64,000 bases of DNA, from positions 8,236 through 72,235 of the forward strand of contig CAJTNR010000009.1 of the NCBI GenBank assembly GCA_910577635.1, read 5' to 3'. Below, in pieces: positions 57,378-64,000 of the stretch. This DNA comes from an uncultured Vampirovibrio sp. Its GTDB lineage: Bacteria; Cyanobacteriota; Vampirovibrionia; Gastranaerophilales; Gastranaerophilaceae. The notes below the pieces were generated by a model that had not been told where the DNA came from, ran no database searches, and worked only from the letters and a program-made list of their open reading frames with translations. Every line of letters begins with the position of its first letter. Within the stretch, counting starts at the first letter, position 1. The position numbers were made by a program, and so were the translations under genes.

Positions 57378-60300
57378 TTATTAATGCTCCCAATAATACA
57401 AATCGATTTGAACTTTTAGCTATTGAATACTTAAAGCTTTTAAAAAAAGGGGTTGAAGCGCAAAATATTCTTGTTTTAGTTCAAAACTCCAAAAAAAAGA
57501 AAGAATTTATTGATACAATAAAAAAAAACTCCCCTATAGGATCAATCGGGGAGCTTAAAATTTATAGTTTTTACGGACTTGTTTATAACACAATTATTAA
57601 CTACTGGGCAATTATTGAAAACTCAATTAATGATAATAGCAATAGAAAAATTATTCCTAACTTAACGGGTTTAGAAATAAGTCAATATATTCTAAAACAA
57701 TGCATTAAAGAAGTTGATTTTAAAGGTTATAATTCAAATTCAAGCTTATTGCAGCAATTGTGGAGAAGAAATTCTTTAATTAATTTGAATAATTTATCTA
57801 AAGAAGAATTAATGCGCAGAAACCAGATTCTAAAAGAGCCCTATTGCACAGAAGCAGGACAGGCAATTAATAAATACAAACTAAAAACGATTGATTATAG
57901 AGCTTTTGATTTTATTCGACAAATTAATTTGTTCGAATTCTTATACAAAAAACTGGATAATCAATTTGAATATGTTTTTTTAGATGACGGGGATGAAATT
58001 ACCCCTGCAATAAGCGCTTATTTAAATCATATTAAACCTTCAACTAAAGAGTTTTTTATCGGGTATGATTCAAGGGGCTCAACAAGACTTGGATACTTAG
58101 GGGCAATTAATATTGATTATGAAAAATTTTTAAATGAAAAAGCCATTGTAATAGAGCCTCAAAAAAAAGAACTTGAAGTTTTAAGCTGCATTAAAAACTC
58201 TTGTGAAATTGATTTAGATAATATTAAAACAAATTCTTTTCTTAAAAGAAACGATATGATTGATAATGTAGTTAAAGAAATTAAAGCTTTAATTAGAAAA
58301 GATACTCCCTTAAGTGAAATTGCAATAATTACACCCTTAGCGGATGAATACTTAAAAGCAGCGCTTGATAAAACGGGTTTAAAGTTTAATTATCTAACCA
58401 AAAACGAAAAACTCAACCAGAATAAATTGATCGGATATATTCTTGAATTATTGAAAATAATAAACGATACGGATAATCTTGATATATCAGCCTATACTCT
58501 AAAAGGGATTTTTATTGAGCTATTGAATCTTGATAAAAAAGAATCAGTTAAAATTATCCAGCAGTATAAACTGGAGCGTGAATTTAAAGGTATTAATCTT
58601 TTTGAATTTATAAAAGAACAAGATAAAGAAGAATTTAAACAATTAATTGATATTTATCAAAGGATAAGATTTGAAAAACTCTCAGTCCAGCTTGTTGAAA
58701 TTGTCAGCGCCAGGGTAGATTTTAGCATTGATAATCAAAAGAATATAATCAAAATTAATCAATTGTTAAAACAAATTTATGACTTTGAAGAAGTTTTCAA
58801 ACTCAAAGTTTCTAATCTTGAACTTATTAATCAGCTTGAAAATTCGCTAATAACTGAAAATCCCTTATCAGATGATGAAATTGATACAGATTCAATTGTT
58901 GTATCAAGTGCGCAAAAAATTATCGATTACAGCTATAAAGTAAAACATCAGTTTTTATTGGATGCAAGCAATGAAAACTGGATTAAACAAGACATTGGTC
59001 CTCTATATAACGCCTGGGTGCTTCAAAAAACCTGGTCTAAAGAGACTTTTGAACTTGAAGATAACATTGAACTTACAAAAGACAGAACCGCAAGGGTATT
59101 ATACAAACTTTATTTGCTAACTAAAAACACTTATCTATATTGCAGTGTTTATGATAGTTTAGGGGTTGAAAATATCTCAGGAATTGATAAGTATTATAAA
59201 TTTAACAAGGAAATTGAAAAAAAAGAGGATAAAAAAATTGTTCCAAGGGATGATCAAAAAGAAGTTCTTAACTACAAAGGAGGAAAACTTGCAATCAGCG
59301 CTGCGGCAGGGTCTGGCAAAACTACAATTCTTTTACTTTTAGTTGATAAACTTCTTGAAGGGAAAATCTTTAAAAACATTGCCCCTAAAAACATTTTCGT
59401 ACTAACCTTTATGGAATCAGCCGCAAGAAACTTTAAAGAAAGAATAAAAGCCCGCTATCCTTCCTTGGGAGAGCTTCCCTCAATTTCAACAATCCACGGA
59501 TTAGCGCTTCGAATAATTAAAGAAAACAACAACTATTCAAAACTCGGACTTGATTATAACTTTGAAATTATTGATGAAATTAAAAAAAGCGCAATATTAT
59601 CTGAAATTATATCTAAATTGAATATTCCAAAAGACAAACAGGATTTGTATGAAAGTGCAATTTCAACCTATAAAAACGAACTTGTTGTTGAAAAGTTTGA
59701 TTGCAAAAACAAACTTTTTATGAATGTCTATAACAACTATAAAAAAACCCTAAAAGAACAAAACCTGCTTGATTATGACGATTTGCTTCTTTTGAGTTTA
59801 AAACTTCTTCAAGAAAACAAAGACGTTCTTGATTATTACAAAGATTTAGTAAAAATTATCATAGAAGACGAAGCCCAGGATTCAAGCGCAGTTCAACAAA
59901 GCTTAATTTCACTTCTTGGGGCAAAATCTGGAAATATTATCCGCTGCGGGGATATTAACCAGGCAATTACTTCAACTTTCACAAACTCTGATGTCAGAGG
60001 TTTTAGAGAATTCATTAAAACTTCTAATAATGTTGTAATGGATAAATGCCAGCGCTGCGCAACAGGGATTCTCGACTGCGCTAATGAAACGGTTGATTGG
60101 GCGGTTGTTAATAAGATTGATGCTTTTAGTTCTTTGTATATGAAACCGGTTGAAGGGGTCAATATTATTGATAAAAGGGCTTATAAGCTGTTGGAGTTTG
60201 AAAAAGAAAAACAAGAGAGTACTTATATTATTAATGAAGTTAAGGAAATTTTAAAAAACGACAAAAACGCAACAATAGCGATTCTAACAAGAAGCAACTA

Positions 60301-61150
60301 TGCAATTAATAAATGGGCAAAACTATTAGAGGATAGCTCTATTAAAACTTATAAAAATTCGCAGAATTTAATCAACAACTCAGTTTACAGGCTCTGTCTT
60401 TTGATTTTAGAATTTATTAAAGAGCCTTTTGATATAAAGATTGTTCAAAAAATCGCCCTGGAGCAATTTGAACTTGGCTTTATCGATTACAGCGAGCTTA
60501 GTTTTATTAATGGTTTAAATAAGCCCCTGTTTTTATATGACACCTATGATTCTCAGCTCTGGTGGGATTTAACGTACTTTTTATACAAGAATCATTATTC
60601 AATTTATGATTTAGTGCATGAAATCGGCTCTTATTATTTTGATTGTTCACCTCAAAAAGACAATATCGCTCTTGTTGCAACAATAGCAAAAAAAGTTGGA
60701 TTAAACGAGAAAACATTTGAAGATACAGTTAATAAATTAAGAGAAATTCAGTTTAAGAATAATTTTTCCAATATTAAGTTCTTTAATTGTGCTGATAAAG
60801 AAAAAAAAGCTTCAAGGGTTCAAATTATGACTCTTCATAAATCTAAAGGGGATGAGTTTGACTATGTCTTTATTCCTGAATTAATTGAGGATAATTTGTG
60901 TTTAAGCATTGAGAAAAATAAGCTTAAGGAAAACTCAAAGTTTATTCAAAAAGTAAAGAAGAATCCTAAGAGTGATTATGAACTAAAAAAAGATATTGTT
61001 GAGGAAAACTACAGACTAATATACGTTGGAATCACAAGAGCCAAAAAAAAGCTTTATTTATTAGCAGCAAAAGAGTATAAGTATTATTCGCAAATAAAAA
61101 AATACAATAAATCACAGATTTTTGAAGGACTATATGACAAAATTAATTGA
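57374..61150 (+). CDS. Tandem UvrD-type helicase: degenerate N-half fused to active C-half (AddAB/RecBCD-like)
   Basis: 1258 residues. N-half (~1-620) follows SF1A helicase order but has lost the nucleotide site: IINAPNNTNR where Walker A should be, ILVLVQNSKKKKEFID, YVFLDDGDEITPA (203-208, motif II relic), IVVSSAQKII (508-514, motif V relic) and TARVLYKLYLLTKNTYLYCS (motif VI relic). C-half (~630-1258) is intact: AAAGSGKTT (643-651), SISTIHGLALRII, IIEDEAQD (829-836), MTLHKSKGDEFDYVFIPEL (1152-1170) and YVGITRAKKKLYLL (1217-1230). This resembles an AddB/RecC-like dead helicase joined to an AddA/RecB-like motor. A RecB-family nuclease follows, overlapping by 17 bp. Likely double-strand end processing. 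Confidence 0.85.
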   Translation: MIINAPNNTNRFELLAIEYLKLLKKGVEAQNILVLVQNSKKKKEFIDTIKKNSPIGSIGELKIYSFYGLVYNTIINYWAIIENSINDNSNRKIIPNLTGLEISQYILKQCIKEVDFKGYNSNSSLLQQLWRRNSLINLNNLSKEELMRRNQILKEPYCTEAGQAINKYKLKTIDYRAFDFIRQINLFEFLYKKLDNQFEYVFLDDGDEITPAISAYLNHIKPSTKEFFIGYDSRGSTRLGYLGAINIDYEKFLNEKAIVIEPQKKELEVLSCIKNSCEIDLDNIKTNSFLKRNDMIDNVVKEIKALIRKDTPLSEIAIITPLADEYLKAALDKTGLKFNYLTKNEKLNQNKLIGYILELLKIINDTDNLDISAYTLKGIFIELLNLDKKESVKIIQQYKLEREFKGINLFEFIKEQDKEEFKQLIDIYQRIRFEKLSVQLVEIVSARVDFSIDNQKNIIKINQLLKQIYDFEEVFKLKVSNLELINQLENSLITENPLSDDEIDTDSIVVSSAQKIIDYSYKVKHQFLLDASNENWIKQDIGPLYNAWVLQKTWSKETFELEDNIELTKDRTARVLYKLYLLTKNTYLYCSVYDSLGVENISGIDKYYKFNKEIEKKEDKKIVPRDDQKEVLNYKGGKLAISAAAGSGKTTILLLLVDKLLEGKIFKNIAPKNIFVLTFMESAARNFKERIKARYPSLGELPSISTIHGLALRIIKENNNYSKLGLDYNFEIIDEIKKSAILSEIISKLNIPKDKQDLYESAISTYKNELVVEKFDCKNKLFMNVYNNYKKTLKEQNLLDYDDLLLLSLKLLQENKDVLDYYKDLVKIIIEDEAQDSSAVQQSLISLLGAKSGNIIRCGDINQAITSTFTNSDVRGFREFIKTSNNVVMDKCQRCATGILDCANETVDWAVVNKIDAFSSLYMKPVEGVNIIDKRAYKLLEFEKEKQESTYIINEVKEILKNDKNATIAILTRSNYAINKWAKLLEDSSIKTYKNSQNLINNSVYRLCLLILEFIKEPFDIKIVQKIALEQFELGFIDYSELSFINGLNKPLFLYDTYDSQLWWDLTYFLYKNHYSIYDLVHEIGSYYFDCSPQKDNIALVATIAKKVGLNEKTFEDTVNKLREIQFKNNFSNIKFFNCADKEKKASRVQIMTLHKSKGDEFDYVFIPELIEDNLCLSIEKNKLKENSKFIQKVKKNPKSDYELKKDIVEENYRLIYVGITRAKKKLYLLAAKEYKYYSQIKKYNKSQIFEGLYDKIN

Positions 61151-61712
61151 CACCTTTAGCTCCAATTCCCTAAAGCTTCTTGATAAAAGCCCCCTGGAGT
61201 TTAAGAATAAGTATATTTACAATTTATATCTATCAAAAAAAGACCAAAGAGCACTATTGGGTCAAAAATTCCACAACCTTATAAGCACTTATATAAAAGG
61301 GGTTGATACTCAAAAAATCGCTCTTGAATTAACGCAAAAAGAAACAAAAACCTGGGAAAAACTAAAAAACTACCTTAAAGATAAAAAACAAAACTTTATT
61401 AAAACCGAATATTCCTTTTTAACTAAAGAAAAGCTTAATAATTCTTATTATTACTTAACAGGAAGGTTCGATGCAATATATAAAAAAAATGATGAATATA
61501 TTATCTATGATTGGAAAACTCTTAACATCCCAAAGGATGCAGAAAGCGACCTTCAAACCATTGTTTATCTTTATTGTTTTAGTGAAATTGCAAAAAGTGA
61601 AAAAATTAAAATGAGATACTTATCAATTGAAACCCTTGAAGCAGTTGATATTGAATATAAGGATAAAAAAATATACAAAAAAAGAATTGATGATATTATT
61701 CAAAAAATTTGA
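61134..61712 (+). CDS. PD-(D/E)XK (RecB-family) nuclease
   Basis: 192 residues from ATG 61134, with GAAGGA 5 nt upstream; overlaps the helicase end by 17 bp. Nuclease motifs: LLGQKFHNLIS (H47), GRFDAIY (D113), IIYDWKT (D126, K128) and DLQTIVYLY (Q141, Y145), the complete RecB/AddA/AddB nuclease set (H..D..DxK..QxxxY). No CxxC iron-sulphur ligands of AddB-type are seen. It probably works with the tandem helicase as a split AddAB/RecBCD analogue. Confidence 0.85.
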   Translation: MTKLIDTFSSNSLKLLDKSPLEFKNKYIYNLYLSKKDQRALLGQKFHNLISTYIKGVDTQKIALELTQKETKTWEKLKNYLKDKKQNFIKTEYSFLTKEKLNNSYYYLTGRFDAIYKKNDEYIIYDWKTLNIPKDAESDLQTIVYLYCFSEIAKSEKIKMRYLSIETLEAVDIEYKDKKIYKKRIDDIIQKI

Positions 61713-61718
61713 TATACT
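61710..61718 (+). promoter_or_regulatory. Extended -10 TGATATACT for yajQ
   Basis: TGA-TATACT; its TGA is also the stop codon of the nuclease gene. A ~25 nt leader with GAGGGAGG follows to ATG 61750. Confidence 0.45.
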
Positions 61719-61749
61719 AAAATAAAAAAAGAGGGAGGAAAATTCACAA

Positions 61750-62250
61750 ATGGCAAAAGATGCTAGTTTTGATATTGTATCACAATATGATAAACAAGAA
61801 CTGATAAACGCGCTTGATCAGGTTAAAAGAGAACTATCAACAAGATTTGACCTTAAGGATTCTAACTCCGATATTGAACTTGTTGAAGATAAGGAAATTC
61901 TAATTACAACAGCAGATGAGATGAAACTTAAGAATATTTTCGATATATTGCAATCAAAAATTGTTAAAAGAAACTTGAGTTTAAAGATCCTTGACCCAGG
62001 AAAAATTGAACCGGCTCTTAAAGGAGCAGTTAAACAAACAATTAAGCTAAAAAAAGGTTTAAGCACTGAATTAGCTAAAAAAATTACAGGTTTTATTAAA
62101 GATGCAAAACTAAAAGTCCAAGCATCAATTCAAGGAGACAGTGTGCGGGTTTCAGGAAAAAACAAAGACGACCTGCAGGAAGTAATTAAGCTGATAAAAC
62201 AAAAAGAAGATTCAATTGACGCACCAATACAGTTTACTAACTATAGATAA
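61750..62250 (+). CDS. yajQ: YajQ-family nucleotide (c-di-GMP)-binding protein
   Basis: 166 residues. DASFDIVSQYDKQELINALD opens and QGDSVRVSGKNKDDLQEVIK and DAPIQFTNYR close the DUF520 family. YajQ homologues bind c-di-GMP in Xanthomonas and also ATP/GTP or RNA elsewhere. Presence of a diguanylate cyclase in this window fits a signalling role. AGGGAGG precedes the ATG; iron ADH follows 12 bp later. Confidence 0.93.
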   Translation: MAKDASFDIVSQYDKQELINALDQVKRELSTRFDLKDSNSDIELVEDKEILITTADEMKLKNIFDILQSKIVKRNLSLKILDPGKIEPALKGAVKQTIKLKKGLSTELAKKITGFIKDAKLKVQASIQGDSVRVSGKNKDDLQEVIKLIKQKEDSIDAPIQFTNYR

Positions 62251-62262
62251 GGAGTAATTTTT

Positions 62263-63459
62263 ATGTGGGAAAAAGAAATTGATATTAAAGAAATTAAAGA
62301 AATAAGAACAAGGTCACTTGTTTACTTTGGAATTGGAGCAATTAATAAAATTGATGATATCCTGATTGATTTAAAATCCAAAGGGGTTGATAAACTAATT
62401 GTAATGTCAGGAAAAAATGCTTATAAGTCAACAGGAGCCTGGGATGTTGTTGAAAAAGCTCTTAAAAAACAGGATATTGGATATATTAACTACGATAAAG
62501 TCACCCCTAATCCTACCAACGAAGCAATAGATGAAGCTTCTAAACTTGCGCTGGATTTTGGAGCAAAAGCAGTAATTGCAATAGGAGGAGGCTCTCCAAT
62601 AGACGCTGGTAAGTCAGTTGCAATCCTAATTAAGTATCCTGATAAATGCGCAAATGATATTTACGAATTCAAATTCAGCCCGAGTGAAGCTGCTCCAATT
62701 GTAGCAATCAACTTAACCCACGGAACAGGAAGTGAAACCAATAGATTTGCTGTTGCAACAATTGTTGAAAAAGACTATAAACCCGCAATTGCATATGACT
62801 GCATTTATCCAACATATGCTATTGATGACCCTTCTTTAATGACTAAACTAAGCGATAAACAGACAAGATACGTTTCAATTGATGCTGTTAACCATGTTAT
62901 TGAAGCTGCTACAAGTAAGGCTGCATCTGCTTATACTGTTTGTTTAGCAAGAGAAGTTATTGACAATGTTGCTAAATACTTGCCTCAGGCACTAAAAGAC
63001 CCCGAAGACCTTAATGCCAGATACTTTTTAGCTTATGGAGCAATGTTAGGGGGAGTTTGTTTTGATAATGGATTATTGCACTATACCCACGCACTTGAAC
63101 ATCCTTTGTCTGCAATAAAACACGAACTATCCCATGGATTAGGTTTAGCAATTTTATTACCTGCTGTAATTGAAAATATCTGGGATAACAAAAAACAAAC
63201 ACTAAGCTATATTCTAAAACCAATTGCACCTTCAATAACAGAGAACACAAGTGCAAAAGAAGCTTCCAATATGGTTTATGAATGGTTAAAGTCTGCTGGA
63301 GTTCCTAATAAACTTAAAGATGAAGGTTTTAGTGAAAAAGATATCGACAAACTAACTGAACTTGCTTTTACAACACCTTCCCTAGAAGGATTATTGCAAA
63401 TTGCTCCAACTAAAGCAGATAAAAAAGCCGTTAGTGAAATTTATCGAAAATCACTTTAA
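62263..63459 (+). CDS. Iron-containing alcohol dehydrogenase
   Basis: 398 residues. Group III ADH: NAD-binding IAIGGGSPIDAGKSVAIL, NLTHGTGSETNRFAVATI, the metal-ligand Asp in RYVSIDAVNHVIEA, and the three histidines in THALEHPLSAIKHELSHGLG. Reduces acetaldehyde or another aldehyde with NAD(P)H; the ThDP decarboxylase at 21961 would supply it. AAGGAG precedes the ATG. Substrate could also be butanol- or propanediol-type. Confidence 0.92.
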   Translation: MWEKEIDIKEIKEIRTRSLVYFGIGAINKIDDILIDLKSKGVDKLIVMSGKNAYKSTGAWDVVEKALKKQDIGYINYDKVTPNPTNEAIDEASKLALDFGAKAVIAIGGGSPIDAGKSVAILIKYPDKCANDIYEFKFSPSEAAPIVAINLTHGTGSETNRFAVATIVEKDYKPAIAYDCIYPTYAIDDPSLMTKLSDKQTRYVSIDAVNHVIEAATSKAASAYTVCLAREVIDNVAKYLPQALKDPEDLNARYFLAYGAMLGGVCFDNGLLHYTHALEHPLSAIKHELSHGLGLAILLPAVIENIWDNKKQTLSYILKPIAPSITENTSAKEASNMVYEWLKSAGVPNKLKDEGFSEKDIDKLTELAFTTPSLEGLLQIAPTKADKKAVSEIYRKSL

Positions 63460-63475
63460 AAATAATAAATACAAT

Positions 63476-63505
63476 AAAAAAAAGGGTTAAACTTACGTTT
63501 AACCC
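63476..63505 (-). terminator. Terminator of the flagellin gene
   Basis: Minus strand GGGTTAAAC, loop GTAA, GTTTAACCC (complement of 63484-63505), then a run of T (plus-strand A 63476-63483). Confidence 0.8.
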
Positions 63506-63561
63506 ACTGTATTGCCATCACCAGTTAGATTTTTTTTAATTAAAGCCTATTATATTTTTTC

Positions 63562-63999
63562 CTACACTAAACTTAGCGCAATTCCAGGTGCCTGGTTAGC
63601 TTGTGCCAATAGAGAAGTAGAAACCTGCTGCAAGATTGACTGCTGAGTGAAATTAGAAGCCTCAGCTGCAACATCAGCATCTGTAATAATTGACTTAGCG
63701 CTTGACAAATTTGTATACTGAGTTGTCAATGTTGCAAGAGCTGAATCCAAACGATTCTGAACTGAACCGATTGTTGACTTTCTTGCAGTAACATTATCCA
63801 AAGCACTATCCAAATTATCGATTGCATCAGCCAAAGCATCAGCATCCATAGTTGAGATATCAAATGTCTTAACATCAGCTATACCTGTCAAAGCTGAAAA
63901 CTTAACGCTTTCAAAAATTGACTTATCAGCAGCAATTGTATTATCATCAGAAGAATTAGCACCCACCTGAAGAGTAATACCCTCTGTTTGCATTGTCTT
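63562..63999 (-). CDS. fliC: Flagellin, C-terminal part (5' end outside window)
   Basis: 146 residues visible; the frame continues past the edge. D1/D0 flagellin C-terminus: GSVQNRLDSALATLTTQYTN, SSAKSIITDADVAAEASNFT, QQSILQQVSTSLLAQANQAP, ending GIALSLV, which forms the filament core and is the export/polymerisation end. Gene order with hook genes far upstream suggests a separate late operon; the promoter is outside the window. Hairpin terminator follows. Confidence 0.94.
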   Translation of the reverse strand, partial: KTMQTEGITLQVGANSSDDNTIAADKSIFESVKFSALTGIADVKTFDISTMDADALADAIDNLDSALDNVTARKSTIGSVQNRLDSALATLTTQYTNLSSAKSIITDADVAAEASNFTQQSILQQVSTSLLAQANQAPGIALSLV

Positions 64000-64000
64000 A

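Overview
The window comes from an AT-rich, gene-dense, diderm, flagellated bacterium with fermentative genes. Diderm: an RND efflux pump with its TolC-type outer-membrane channel, and an MlaE-type lipid permease. Motile: flagellin, hook, hook cap, FliK, FliJ, FliL and FliN. Fermentative: a pyruvate/indolepyruvate-type decarboxylase and two alcohol dehydrogenases. The best guess is an uncultured gut member of the non-photosynthetic cyanobacterial sister group (Vampirovibrionia/Melainabacteria, Gastranaerophilales-like). This is an inference from the gene mix, base composition and a short DTVSFSG N-terminal motif that I associate with that group; no rRNA is present to confirm it. No insertion sequence, prophage or CRISPR array was seen.

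Layout. 1-4.2 kb: surface-polymer genes (GT2, CDP-glycerol-type phosphotransferase, GT4, TagD-like cytidylyltransferase). 4.2-10.1 kb: RND efflux operon on the minus strand. 10.2-18 kb: tRNA-Thr(CGU), glyoxalase-like protein, TrxB plus a zinc dehydrogenase, a TIM-barrel protein, MtaB, and a mini-RNase III/histidine kinase/response-regulator operon. 18-24 kb: lineage-type proteins including a RelA/SpoT-domain protein, then Pgi, a ThDP decarboxylase and S20. 24-31 kb: a regulator-HAD-regulator module with inverted-repeat operators, an alanine/Na symporter, a degenerate phosphoesterase, GlnA, YidD, a NeuA-like cytidylyltransferase and a PurD-like ATP-grasp protein. 31-47 kb: two flagellar blocks separated by unknown secreted proteins, a prepilin with about 70 cysteines, a GT2-like membrane protein and MlaE. 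47-62 kb: glutaredoxin, TPR protein, YebC, a PiT-like membrane protein, a diguanylate cyclase, a methyltransferase, YlxR, PolA, PriA, a giant double UvrD-type helicase and a RecB-like nuclease. 62-64 kb: YajQ, an iron alcohol dehydrogenase and the C-terminus of a flagellin.

Genes working together. The helicase and nuclease look like a rearranged AddAB/RecBCD-type end-processing machine placed next to PolA and PriA. Both flagellar blocks carry FliJ-like, FliK-like and hook/rod-type genes in the same order, suggesting an old duplication. Cyclic-di-GMP genes (a GGEEF cyclase with an intact I-site and YajQ) lie near the motility genes. The NeuA-like gene sits beside fliN/fliL and may serve flagellin or surface glycosylation.

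Expression signals. Many monocistronic genes have a -10 box, often with an extended TGn, ending 6-7 nt before the start codon and no Shine-Dalgarno, so leaderless transcripts may be common. Several convergent gene pairs share a single palindromic tetramer as both stop codons.
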